Part shown: positions 1 to 8,327 of the stretch, one piece after another
Layout: every line of letters begins with the position of its first letter
Numbering within the stretch: the stretch's first letter is position 1
Assembly (NCBI GenBank): GCA_016462625.1
Contig: JAEMSV010000004.1
Coordinates: 47,981-111,980, forward strand
Direction: 5' to 3'
DNA length: 64,000 bases
Source: Solirubrobacteraceae bacterium
GTDB taxonomy: Bacteria; Actinomycetota; Thermoleophilia; Solirubrobacterales; Solirubrobacteraceae
Made by a program: the position numbers and the translations under genes
Notes under the pieces: model-generated
The model's database searches: none
Seen by the model: the letters and a program-made list of their open reading frames with translations, nothing else
Told to the model about the DNA's origin: nothing

Positions 1-164
1 CGTACGCGCCCCGCGCCGGAGAGAAGCGGAACAGCGGGCGGAGCGCCCGAATGAGGCCGGGACTGACCGCCCGGCGTGATCGAGGGGTATCGCGCATCTG
101 ATGGACGGCCACCGGAGGTCCGGCACCGCGTCCACCATCATGGCGCAATGGACGCCTGAAAACA

Positions 165-186
165 GGAAATCTTTGTGAAGATTTCC
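165..186 (-). terminator. Hairpin terminator after the dehydratase pair
   Basis: A perfect 9-bp stem (GGAAATCTT / AAGATTTCC) with a TGTG loop lies 5 bases after the stop codon of the 191-583 gene. Read on the minus strand it is followed by TGTTTTC, a short T tract, so it looks like an intrinsic terminator for the two minus-strand dehydratase genes. Bases 1-164 hold nothing I can support as a gene. Confidence 0.6.
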
Positions 187-190
187 GTCG

Positions 191-583
191 CTAGGAGCTG
201 GCAATCTCGGCCTCGGCGTTGCGGACGATCTGGTTGCCGCTCTGCTCGGCGAACGTGTCGACGGTCGCGACGCCGTCGGCCACCTGACGGACGGTCGACT
301 TCACGACGATCTCCTGCTCGGGCAGCCCCATCCCCCGGAACTGCACCTTGAGGCGCTTCAGGGACTCGGGCCCGCCCCCGGCGTCGGTCTGCGCCCTGGC
401 GACCTGGGCCATCGAGTAGAGGCCGTGGAGGATCTTGCCCGGGAGCCCGACGCTCGTCGCGAACTCCTGGTCGATGTGGATCGGGTTGAAGTCGCCCGAC
501 GCGCCCGCGTAGCGGACCGTCAGGAAGCGGTCGGGCGTGACGCGCAGCTCGGGCAGCTCCTGGCCCTCGGTGAACTCGGCCAT
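191..583 (-). CDS. MaoC-like (R)-hydratase/dehydratase, HadB-type subunit
   Basis: A 130-residue single hot-dog domain protein. The MaoC hydratase motif is clear: ASGDFNPIH at residues 28-36, with Asp31 and His36 as the expected catalytic pair, then LHG at 52-54. The length fits the small catalytic subunits (HadB-like) of 3-hydroxyacyl-ACP or acyl-CoA dehydratases. The gene starts 3 bases after the stop of the partner dehydratase on the same strand, so the two are surely co-transcribed and probably form a heterodimer. The pathway (fatty-acid elongation or beta-oxidation-like) cannot be settled from sequence. A hairpin terminator follows. Confidence 0.85.
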   Translation of the reverse strand: MAEFTEGQELPELRVTPDRFLTVRYAGASGDFNPIHIDQEFATSVGLPGKILHGLYSMAQVARAQTDAGGGPESLKRLKVQFRGMGLPEQEIVVKSTVRQVADGVATVDTFAEQSGNQIVRNAEAEIASS

Positions 584-586
584 GGC

Positions 587-1027
587 TCAGACCCCCCTGA
601 CGATGTTGGTCCACTCGCCGACGCAGACGGTCTCGCCGCGCTGGTTCACGGAGGTGCTCTGGAAGACGAAGAAGCCCATGCCGTTGCGCTCCGAAACGTC
701 CTTGACCGACGCGGTCGTGGTGATCTCGTCGCCGGCGACGACGGGCGCGCCCCAGGTGAACTCCTGGGCGCCGTGGACCATGAGCGCGAAGTTGATCCCT
801 ACCTCGGGATCGAACAGTGGCGGGACCATCGACGGCGCCTTGTAGACGACGGCGAACATGGGCGGAGCGACGACGTCGCTGTATCCGGCCGCCTTCGCGG
901 CCTCGGGATCGAGGTAGACCGGGTTGGTCTCCCCGACGGCGTTGGCGTATTCCTTGACCTTCTCGCGGCCGACCACGTAGGTCGTCGGCGCGTAGGTCTT
1001 GCCGATGGCGGATGTAGAGACGGGCAT
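587..1027 (-). CDS. MaoC-like dehydratase, HadA/HadC-type (FAS1-type N domain) subunit
   Basis: A 146-residue protein matching the MaoC N-terminal-type hot-dog domain (YVVGREKVKEYANAVGETNP near the start, VAPPMFAVV in the middle). This type usually lacks the catalytic Asp-His pair and supports substrate binding as the partner of a HadB-like subunit. It is the first gene of a two-gene minus-strand unit with the 191-583 gene, 3 bases apart. Its 5' end abuts the divergent polymerase gene at 1074, so promoters for both lie in a very short region. The HadAB arrangement is known from mycobacterial fatty acid synthase II; transfer of that role here is inference. Confidence 0.82.
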   Translation of the reverse strand: MPVSTSAIGKTYAPTTYVVGREKVKEYANAVGETNPVYLDPEAAKAAGYSDVVAPPMFAVVYKAPSMVPPLFDPEVGINFALMVHGAQEFTWGAPVVAGDEITTTASVKDVSERNGMGFFVFQSTSVNQRGETVCVGEWTNIVRGV

Positions 1028-1073
1028 GGGACGCGAACGCTACCGCGCCCGGAGGCTCTGGCATGCTTGCGCG

Positions 1074-2987
1074 GTGCCCGACGTGTCCGCCCGCGAAGAC
1101 CGCCGCGCGCTGCTCCCCGGGCAGGTGGCCGCGTTCCTCCTGACCTTCGGCGGCATCGTCCTGCTCGGCCTCGAGCAGGGCGCCTACGACCTCGTCATCC
1201 GCCAGCAGGTCGCGGTCGTCATCTGGTGGTTGCTCGCGCTCGCGTTCCTCGTCGGGCTGCTGCCGCGGACGACCCCTTCGGCACCCGGGTGGGTCGTCAT
1301 CGTGGCGCTCGTGCTGCTCGGCCTGTGGACCACGCTGAGCCTCGGCTGGAGTCCGGACGACGACCGCACCCTCGTCGAGATCGCGCGCGTGGCGATGCAT
1401 CTCGGCGTCGTCGTGCTGGTCGCCACCGCGCTCGACCGGAACACGTGGCGCGCCGCGATCGCGGGCGCGTCGGCGGCCGCCGCGTTCATCTGCCTGGCCG
1501 CTCTGACGCGCCGGCTCTTCCCGGACACCTTCGGCGAGGACGTCATCACCGAGGCGTTCGGCTCGAACCGCCTGAGCTATCCGCTCGGCTACTGGAACGC
1601 GGTCGGGGCCTGGGCTGGGATGACGAGCGCGCTGTGCCTGGCGTGGAGCGCCCACGCGCGGTCATGGCTCGTGCGGGGCGCAGCGCTCGCGATCGTGCCG
1701 ATGGCGATCACGACGGCGTATCTGACCTACTCGCGCGCGTCGCTGGGCGGAACGATTCTCGGCCTGATCATCCTGCTCTGCGCGAGCCGCAACCGCGTGA
1801 CGCTTGCCGTCCATGCCGTCGTCGCCGCCGGCTTCGGGGTCGCTGCGATCCTCGCCGTTCGCGATGCGCCGGAGATCGCACAGGCGAAGGGCGGCGCTGG
1901 CGCGGGCACGATCACGGTCATCCTCGTGGTCGGCGTCGTGGTGGCGTTCCTGCTCGCCTTTGCCACCAGTCGATTCGGGCTCGACCGGCTTCGACTGTCT
2001 CCGAGAAACGGTCGAATCGCGTTCGTCGGGGCGGGCGTGCTCGCCACACTCGCGATCGCCGTCGCGGCAGTCACCGTCGGCCCCGACGCGTGGGACCAGT
2101 TCCAGGACACGACGAGCACGCAGAGCACTGACCCCTCGGAGCGCCTGCGAAGTCTGAACGGCAGTCGGTATGCGGTGTGGTCAGCGGCGCTGAATGCCGC
2201 GGACGACGCGCCGCTGAAGGGGACTGGCGCTGGGACGTTCGAATTCGTGTGGAACGAAAGGGCGACCAAGAGCGAATTCGTCCGCGACGGCCACTCGCTG
2301 TACCTCGAACCGCTCACTGAGCTCGGGATCCCGGGTCTGCTGAGCGTCCTGCTCCTCGTGCTGGGAGTCGCGTGGGCGCTCGTGGCGGCCCTTCGGCACG
2401 CCGAGGACCCCGCGGATCGTGGAGCTCTGGCAGCTGCTGCCGCTGCGTGCGGGGCGTTCTTCTTTGGAGCCGGCGTCGACTGGCTCTGGGAGTCGACCGC
2501 CGTCACCGCCCTGGCCCTGATCCTCGCCGGCGCCGGCATCGCCGCGGGCGGACGTCCCAGCCGAGCGCTCAGGTGGCCGGTCCGCGTACCGATCGCTGTC
2601 GGCGCAGTCGTGCTGTGCCTCGTTCAGCTCCCAGGGCTCGTCTCCACCTCGGAGATCCGAAGGAGCCAGACCGCGTTCGAGCGCGGGGATCTCGCAAGCG
2701 CCCAGGCCCACGCGGATGACGCGGCGGATGCCCAGCCCTGGTCGCCCGCCCCGTATGTCCAACGCGCGCTGATCGCCGAGCGCGCCGGCAGGTTCGGAGC
2801 GGCGGTGATCGAGTTGCGCCGCGCTCAATCTCGCTCGCCCCAGGACTGGCGGGTTCCCCTCGTTCTCGCCCGGGTCGAGGCGCGACGTGGCAATGCCTCC
2901 GCCGCCCTTGCGGCGTATCGCCGGGCGAAGGAGCTGCGGCCTCGCAGCCGATTCTTCGCCACATCGATGTCAGGAACGAGCGGGTAG
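1074..2987 (+). CDS. O-antigen ligase/polymerase-like membrane protein with C-terminal TPR-like helices
   Basis: A large membrane protein of about 637 residues with roughly 15 hydrophobic segments. It carries the Wzy_C signature RDGHSLYLEPLTELG in a long loop, typical of O-antigen ligases and polymerases (WaaL/Wzy) acting on lipid-linked glycans outside the membrane. After the last membrane segment an Ala-rich helical tail (about 110 residues) looks like TPR repeats. The reading frame is open back to 999, but that would overlap the minus-strand gene. GTG at 1074 (or 1083), behind GGAGG at 1051-1055, is preferred although the spacing is long. It heads a plus-strand run of six glycan genes to 8327. 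Confidence 0.8.
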   Translation: MPDVSAREDRRALLPGQVAAFLLTFGGIVLLGLEQGAYDLVIRQQVAVVIWWLLALAFLVGLLPRTTPSAPGWVVIVALVLLGLWTTLSLGWSPDDDRTLVEIARVAMHLGVVVLVATALDRNTWRAAIAGASAAAAFICLAALTRRLFPDTFGEDVITEAFGSNRLSYPLGYWNAVGAWAGMTSALCLAWSAHARSWLVRGAALAIVPMAITTAYLTYSRASLGGTILGLIILLCASRNRVTLAVHAVVAAGFGVAAILAVRDAPEIAQAKGGAGAGTITVILVVGVVVAFLLAFATSRFGLDRLRLSPRNGRIAFVGAGVLATLAIAVAAVTVGPDAWDQFQDTTSTQSTDPSERLRSLNGSRYAVWSAALNAADDAPLKGTGAGTFEFVWNERATKSEFVRDGHSLYLEPLTELGIPGLLSVLLLVLGVAWALVAALRHAEDPADRGALAAAAAACGAFFFGAGVDWLWESTAVTALALILAGAGIAAGGRPSRALRWPVRVPIAVGAVVLCLVQLPGLVSTSEIRRSQTAFERGDLASAQAHADDAADAQPWSPAPYVQRALIAERAGRFGAAVIELRRAQSRSPQDWRVPLVLARVEARRGNASAALAAYRRAKELRPRSRFFATSMSGTSG

Positions 2988-3004
2988 AGACGTAGAGACA
3001 AGAG

Positions 3005-3580
3005 ATGCTGGTTCGACCGCTGTTCTCCACCACCCTGATGATCCTCGTGATGGGGCTCCTGCCTGTCTCGTCCCAGGCGCAGACCTGCGAGGCGCCCCCA
3101 GGCAGCTCTGCCGTTGACCAGTACTGCGAGGCCATCCCCGAGGGAGGGGGTTCGCAGTCCAGCGACGACTTCAACCGCTCGGACAACAGCGGCGCCGTGG
3201 CCGGCAGCTCGTCGGGCGGCGGTGGCGGCACCGGTGGGACGAGTGGGCAGACGGCCAGCCCGGCCGCAGAGGAGTTAGAGGCCGCGGGCGCCGATGGCGC
3301 GGCGGTGTCCGGGCTGACCAAGACCTCCGGTGCCTCGGCGACCAAGACCACGACGTCGCAGGGTGCAGTTGCCGGCGACACGGCCTCAAGCGAACCTTCC
3401 GGCAGCCCGCTGAAGGCAGTGTCGGCTTCTGTGGAGAACGGCTCGACGGTGGGTTCTGGCCTGATCTGGGGCCTCCTGGCCGTCACGCTCGTCCTCGCCG
3501 CGCTCGGCTGGGTCGCCTACCGCCGGCACGACAACCCGGACACGACGCAGTCGCCTCCGCCCAAGCCGGACCCCAGCTAG
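3005..3580 (+). CDS. Secreted, membrane-anchored low-complexity protein of unknown function
   Basis: A 191-residue protein. It has a signal peptide ending near SSQAQ, a Cys pair (TCEAPP, QYCEAIP), a long Ser/Gly/Thr/Ala-rich middle, one transmembrane segment (LIWGLLAVTLVLAALGWVAY) and a short cytoplasmic tail rich in Pro. I do not recognise a family. The design (signal peptide, disordered extracellular linker, one membrane anchor) resembles the small protein at 31278-31640, which also sits at the head of a glycan-related operon. It lies between the polymerase and a GT4 gene, 17 bases after the former. Confidence 0.7.
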   Translation: MLVRPLFSTTLMILVMGLLPVSSQAQTCEAPPGSSAVDQYCEAIPEGGGSQSSDDFNRSDNSGAVAGSSSGGGGGTGGTSGQTASPAAEELEAAGADGAAVSGLTKTSGASATKTTTSQGAVAGDTASSEPSGSPLKAVSASVENGSTVGSGLIWGLLAVTLVLAALGWVAYRRHDNPDTTQSPPPKPDPS

Positions 3581-3643
3581 CTGGCGCGTACGCGCTCCTA
3601 CGTAGGAGCCGCGCTTCCCTAATCGGCGCGCACAGGTAACACT

Positions 3644-4987
3644 GTGCGTCCCAGCGCGCCCCCGGGTACCCGGACGGCGCAAGCTGCAGAGACAGCGAAG
3701 AGGACAGGAAGCCCCGCCAACTTGCGCGTACAGCTGTGGTCGTACAACTATGAGCCGGAACCTCAGGGGATCGCGCCGCTGAGCGCGATGCTGGCGCAGG
3801 GCCTGGATGCTCTCGGGCACGACGTCGTCGTCGTCGCCGCGCACCCGCACTACCCCGAGCCGACATGGGGAATGCGGGTTCGCCCATACCGAGAGCGCCG
3901 CCACGGAATCCCGGTCCTCCGCCTCCCGCTGTGGGCTGGCCGTGACTCGGGCCTGGCCCGGATCCGACAGGAGCTGAGCTTCGCGGCCGCCCAGTCCGCG
4001 GTCATGCCACTGCTTCCGGCCGCCGATGTCGTCATTGCCGTGACGCCCTCATTCCCCGCACTCGGTGCTGCGATGACCTTCGCCAAGGCGCGGCGCATCC
4101 CGTGGGTCATGTGGCTCCAGGACATCGTCACCGACGGCGCAGCGACGACCGGAGAGCTTCGGTCCGAGGGTCCGCTCCTTCAGGCGGCCCGCGCCTTCGA
4201 GCGGACGTCCTACAACTCAGCCGCGTCCGTCGTCGTCATCTCACAAGCCTTCAGGGAGAACCTGCTCGCCAAGGGCGTCCCGGATCACAAGATCGAGCGG
4301 ATCTTCAATCCGTCCAGCCGCCACTCCGACGCTCCCGCGAACATCGACGCCCTGCTCAAGGGACGCCCGCGGGTCCTGGCGATGGGGAACATCGGCCACT
4401 CACAGGGTCTCGACAAGATGGTTGAGGCGTTCCAAGCCAACTCCCGCCTGCGCGACCTCGACGCCGAACTGCTGATCGCCGGCAGCGGCGTCGCCGCCGA
4501 GGACGTCCGTGCCTGCGTGACCGACGACCGCGTCCAGATGCCGGGTGTCTTCTACGGCGACGAATTCACCCCGATTCTTCGGAGCGCGTCGGTCGGCCTC
4601 GTCAGCCAGCGGGCGGACATCACCGAGTTCAACCTGCCGTCCAAGCTCATGAACTACATGGCGTTCGGCATCCCGGTGGTCGCCTCGGTCAATCCCGAGT
4701 CGGAGACCGCGCGGATCGTCCGCGAGTCCGGTGCCGGCTGGGTCACGGACGCCGCCCAGCCCGAGCAGTTCGCCGACCAGGTCGCCGACGTGATCCGAGA
4801 TCGCGCCGCGCTCACCGCGGCAAGCCAGGCCGGCTTCAACTTCGCGCAGTCACAATTTGCCCCGAGCAGCGTGTCCCAGCGCTTCTCGGACGTGCTCCAC
4901 AGGGTCACGGAGCTTGCACCTCTGAACGGGGTGCCTAACATGCAGGACAACGCGGCCGGGGCGCCTTCGGCGATACCCGTTCCCTGA
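3644..4987 (+). CDS. Glycosyltransferase family 4 (WbuB-like)
   Basis: A 447-residue GT-B glycosyltransferase. The N domain holds the WSYNYEPEPQGIAPLS segment typical of WbuB/WcaI-like GT4 enzymes that remodel or extend lipid-linked sugars. The C domain has the nucleotide-sugar region around PSKLMNYMAFGIPVVASVNPESETARIV. The start is uncertain. GTG at 3644 gives about 26 extra polar residues; TTG at 3722, preceded by AGGACAGGAA at 3701-3710, fits the family N-terminus better. It is part of the first plus-strand glycan operon. The donor sugar is unknown. Confidence 0.85.
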   Translation: MRPSAPPGTRTAQAAETAKRTGSPANLRVQLWSYNYEPEPQGIAPLSAMLAQGLDALGHDVVVVAAHPHYPEPTWGMRVRPYRERRHGIPVLRLPLWAGRDSGLARIRQELSFAAAQSAVMPLLPAADVVIAVTPSFPALGAAMTFAKARRIPWVMWLQDIVTDGAATTGELRSEGPLLQAARAFERTSYNSAASVVVISQAFRENLLAKGVPDHKIERIFNPSSRHSDAPANIDALLKGRPRVLAMGNIGHSQGLDKMVEAFQANSRLRDLDAELLIAGSGVAAEDVRACVTDDRVQMPGVFYGDEFTPILRSASVGLVSQRADITEFNLPSKLMNYMAFGIPVVASVNPESETARIVRESGAGWVTDAAQPEQFADQVADVIRDRAALTAASQAGFNFAQSQFAPSSVSQRFSDVLHRVTELAPLNGVPNMQDNAAGAPSAIPVP

Positions 4988-5008
4988 CCCGAACGTGAAA
5001 GGAAGCAC

Positions 5009-6091
5009 ATGCCGAAGGCGATCGTCACTGGTTCTGGTGGCCTGATCGGCTCGGAGTCCGTCAAGCATTTCGTCGAGCTGGGCTACGACGTGATCGGACT
5101 CGAGAACGACATGCGGTCCCGATTCTTCGGGCCGGAAGCCTCAACGTCACGGACGACCCAGCGCCTGATCGATGGTCTTCCGCAGTTCACCTCACTCGAG
5201 GTCGACATCCGCGACGCTGATGCCGTCAACAAGGTCGTCCGCGACAACGCGGCCGACCTCGAGATCCTGATTCACACGGCCGCGCAGCCGTCGCACGATT
5301 GGGCCGCGTCTGATGCGCAGATGGACTTCACCGTCAACGCGAACGGCACGCTGAACCTGCTCGAGGCGATCCGCCACGGGAAGCCCGAGGCCACGTTCAT
5401 CCACATGTCGACGAACAAGGTCTACGGCGACCGGCCGAACTTCCTCCCGCTGTACGACACGGGCACGCGGCTCGAGCTGCCCGAGGACCACGAGTACTAC
5501 GGCGGCATCGGCACCGACATGTCGATCGACCACTGCATGCACTCGATCTTCGGCGCCTCGAAGGTCGCGGCGGACATCATGGTCCAGGAGTACGGGCGGT
5601 ATTTCGACATCCCGACCGTCTGCTTCCGCGGTGGCTGTCTCACGGGCCCCTCGCACGCCGGCGCGAAGCTCCATGGCTTCCTGAGCTACCTCATGCGGTG
5701 CACGGTCACCGGCGACGCGTACACGATCTTCGGGTACGACGGCAAGCAGGTCCGCGACAACATCCACTCCGCCGACGTCGTCAAGGCGATGGAGCTCTTC
5801 CACAAGAACCCGAAGACCGCCGCGGTCTACAACCTCGGCGGGGGCCGCGACAGCAATGTCTCGATGCTCGAGGCGATTGAGTTCTGTCAGAAGATCGCCG
5901 ACCGGGAGCTCGACTACTCGCTGTCCGACCAGAATCGCGCCGGCGATCACCGCTGGTACATCAGCGACCTCAGCGACTTCAAGCGCGACTATCCCGAGTT
6001 CGCGATCACGTACGGCATCGAGGACGTGCTGCAGGAGATCCACGACGTCAACGTCGACACCTGGTCTGCCAGCGCGACGACCGCCCACTGA
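5009..6091 (+). CDS. NAD-dependent sugar epimerase/dehydratase, CDP-paratose 2-epimerase-like
   Basis: A 360-residue extended short-chain dehydrogenase. The Rossmann motif GSGGLIG is at residues 8-14 and MSTNKVYGD around 133-141 supplies the usual Ser/Thr region. The family-defining YxxxK is present as F181-GAS-K185, so the catalytic Tyr is replaced by Phe (codon TTC at 5549-5551). The rest resembles CDP-tyvelose/paratose 2-epimerases, including FRGGCLTGP and QVRDNIHSADV. A good ribosome site, AAAGGAAG, precedes the ATG. The next GT4 gene begins 2 bases after its stop, so translation is probably coupled. Substrate unknown. Confidence 0.82.
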   Translation: MPKAIVTGSGGLIGSESVKHFVELGYDVIGLENDMRSRFFGPEASTSRTTQRLIDGLPQFTSLEVDIRDADAVNKVVRDNAADLEILIHTAAQPSHDWAASDAQMDFTVNANGTLNLLEAIRHGKPEATFIHMSTNKVYGDRPNFLPLYDTGTRLELPEDHEYYGGIGTDMSIDHCMHSIFGASKVAADIMVQEYGRYFDIPTVCFRGGCLTGPSHAGAKLHGFLSYLMRCTVTGDAYTIFGYDGKQVRDNIHSADVVKAMELFHKNPKTAAVYNLGGGRDSNVSMLEAIEFCQKIADRELDYSLSDQNRAGDHRWYISDLSDFKRDYPEFAITYGIEDVLQEIHDVNVDTWSASATTAH

Positions 6092-6093
6092 CT

Positions 6094-7317
6094 GTGGCGC
6101 GCTCGCGCGAACTTCGCGTACTCCGCGTCATGCCCACGCTGGATCCGGAAGCGGGCGGGCCACCGAACTCCGCGACGAATTCCACCGTCGCCGTAGGTAG
6201 ACGAGGTGTTGCAACGACGTTCGTCTTCACGGGCGACGCTCGCTCGCAGGTGTCGACTCGTCCGGCCCGCGAGCGGATGGCCGAGGTCGGCGCCAGAACT
6301 CTGCTGTTCCCCCGTCCCCCACGGTTCGAGCACCAAGCAGGGTATTGGGGCGTGAGCCTGCCGCTCGTCGTGTGGCTCATCCGCAACATCCGGCGCTTCG
6401 ACATCGTCCACCTGCACTATGTCTGGACACTCAGCACAGTTACCGCGGCCATCGCTGGTGCGCTCACCGGCCGACGAGTCGTTCTGACCCCTCACGAGTC
6501 CCTGACGAGGTTCGACATTGATGTTGAGTCCGGGTCCACGCCAAAGAAACTCGCGAAGCTGGCGATACGCTCGCTCATCATGCGATGCGTCGATGTCGTC
6601 GTAACCGCATCGGAGCTCGAGCATGACGACAGCCTCGAACCAGGTGAGCACGGGGTTGTCATCCCCCACGCCGTCGTTGACCAGGCCATCACGGAAGCGA
6701 CGCCGGAACCAGCAAGTCCCCCGCTGACGATCGGCTTCCTCGGTCGACTCGCATCGAAGAAGAACGTCGACGTGCTCCTTGAGGCTTTGGCAGCACTGCC
6801 TTTCGAGGATGCGCGCCTCGTGGTGTGCGGCGATGGCGACGACAGGTCCAGGCTCGAGGCGATCGCGGCCGATCTCCAGGTGACAGACAGGGTGGACTGG
6901 CGGGGGCACGTGACGCCGTCGGGGCGTCGCGCCCTCTTTGACGAGTGCCACTTCACAGTCATGGCGTCGAGCTACGAGGGCTTCGGAATGGCCGCAGCCG
7001 AAGCACTGGCGGCTGGGGTGCCGGTCATCGTCTCTGACCGGACTGGCCTCGCACCGGTCGTTCGTGAGTTCAACGCCGGGACGATCGTCGAGCACAGCGA
7101 CGTCCAGTCGCTGGTCGCCGGCGTGCTGGAACTATCGACCGAAGAAGAGCGGCGCCCCCGGCGAGCCGCGGCGGTCCAAGCCGCGCAAGCTCGTCTGTCG
7201 TACGAGGCGCACGGGCGAGCGCTTGAGCGCGTCTATCGCGATCTGGTGCACGACGAGCCAGCGGACGCATTCGCGGACGAGGCCCGGCAAGACCTCCTGC
7301 AGGGGGTCTCGACATGA
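6094..7317 (+). CDS. Glycosyltransferase family 4
   Basis: A 407-residue GT-B enzyme. The N domain has the Gly-rich acceptor loop (PEAGGPPNS, residues 18-26). The C domain starts at TIGFLGRLASKKNVDVLLEA, and the E-x7-E motif region is YEGFGMAAAEALAAGVPVI, which binds the nucleotide sugar. It begins with GTG 2 bases after the epimerase stop and its own stop overlaps the next gene by 4 bases (ATGA). It probably adds one sugar to the lipid-linked unit on the inner membrane face. The sugar cannot be named. Confidence 0.88.
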   Translation: MARSRELRVLRVMPTLDPEAGGPPNSATNSTVAVGRRGVATTFVFTGDARSQVSTRPARERMAEVGARTLLFPRPPRFEHQAGYWGVSLPLVVWLIRNIRRFDIVHLHYVWTLSTVTAAIAGALTGRRVVLTPHESLTRFDIDVESGSTPKKLAKLAIRSLIMRCVDVVVTASELEHDDSLEPGEHGVVIPHAVVDQAITEATPEPASPPLTIGFLGRLASKKNVDVLLEALAALPFEDARLVVCGDGDDRSRLEAIAADLQVTDRVDWRGHVTPSGRRALFDECHFTVMASSYEGFGMAAAEALAAGVPVIVSDRTGLAPVVREFNAGTIVEHSDVQSLVAGVLELSTEEERRPRRAAAVQAAQARLSYEAHGRALERVYRDLVHDEPADAFADEARQDLLQGVST

Positions 7318-8327
7318 GTGATTCGCGGGTCATCATCTACCGGCTCGGGAGCCTCGGTGACACCGTCACCGCACTCCCCGCCTTTCACCTGATCGAGCGC
7401 GCGTATCCCGATGCCGAGCGCCTCGTGCTGACCAACGTCCCGATCTCTTCGAAGGCCGCGCCGCTCGAGGTGATCCTCAGCAACGGCGGGTTCATCCACG
7501 GAGCCATCCCCTACCCCCTCGGCATTCGAGACCACCGGGAGCTCCGCCAACTCGCCTCACATCTCCGATCGCTGCGCGCGAGGACGCTCATCTACATCGC
7601 GGCCAGTCGCGGCCTCCCGCAGGCCTGGCGTGACGTCGCGTACTTCAGGTTCTGCGGCTTCCGTAAGATCATCGGCGCGCCGATCACGGCCGACCGGCAG
7701 GAGAACCGAGTCGGGCCCGACGGGACTGTGGAGCGTGAGTGCGAGCGCATCGTGCGCAACCTGGGTCGTCTCGGGACCGTGGACCTCAACGATCGTGCCT
7801 GGTGGGACCTCAGGCTCACCGCAGCAGAGCACGACGCCGGCGTCGAGGCCCTCGGGGACCTGGTCGGACAGCCGTTCATCGCAGTGAACACCGGAGGCAA
7901 GGCCATCGAGAAGGACTGGGGCGAGCCCAACTGGCAGCGGCTCCTCTCGCGTCTCGCCGCTGAGTTGCCCCGGACCGGGCTCGTCTTCGTGGGCGCTCAG
8001 GAGGACAGCGAGCGGGCACTTCGTCTTGGCACGCATTGGAGCTCCGGTCCGGTGCGAGACCTCTGCGGTGCCCTAGCGCCACGCGAGAGTGCGGCCGCAC
8101 TGGCCCGCGCCCAGCTGTTCATCGGCCATGACAGCGGCCCGTTCCATCTCGCAGACTCCGTCGGCACGCCCGCCATCGGCATCTTCGGCGACTACAACCT
8201 CCCGAGGAAGTGGCACCCGATGGGCCAGACGACCCGCGTGATTCACCAGCTGGCAGGCCTGGCGACGATCACGCCGGACGAGGTCGCGAGCACAGCCGCG
8301 GAACTGATCCCAGCCGCTCGTCTCTAG
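7314..8327 (+). CDS. Glycosyltransferase family 9 (ADP-heptosyltransferase-like)
   Basis: A 337-residue GT9 protein. RLGSLGDTVTALP near the N-terminus is the heptosyltransferase signature, and the C half has VNTGGKAIEKDWGEPNW and IGHDSGPFHLADSVGTPAIG, the ADP-heptose binding region. GT9 enzymes (WaaC/WaaF) use ADP-heptose, and the genes to make that donor lie just downstream, which strengthens the call. It overlaps the preceding GT4 by 4 bases. Its TAG stop shares the bases CTAG with the convergent hldD stop. Confidence 0.88.
   Translation: MSDSRVIIYRLGSLGDTVTALPAFHLIERAYPDAERLVLTNVPISSKAAPLEVILSNGGFIHGAIPYPLGIRDHRELRQLASHLRSLRARTLIYIAASRGLPQAWRDVAYFRFCGFRKIIGAPITADRQENRVGPDGTVERECERIVRNLGRLGTVDLNDRAWWDLRLTAAEHDAGVEALGDLVGQPFIAVNTGGKAIEKDWGEPNWQRLLSRLAAELPRTGLVFVGAQEDSERALRLGTHWSSGPVRDLCGALAPRESAAALARAQLFIGHDSGPFHLADSVGTPAIGIFGDYNLPRKWHPMGQTTRVIHQLAGLATITPDEVASTAAELIPAARL

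Noticed and set aside
138..1655. A 505-codon frame on the minus strand across the dehydratases and polymerase
   Set aside because: Arg/Gly/Asp-rich product without any motif, overlapping three better supported genes in other frames.
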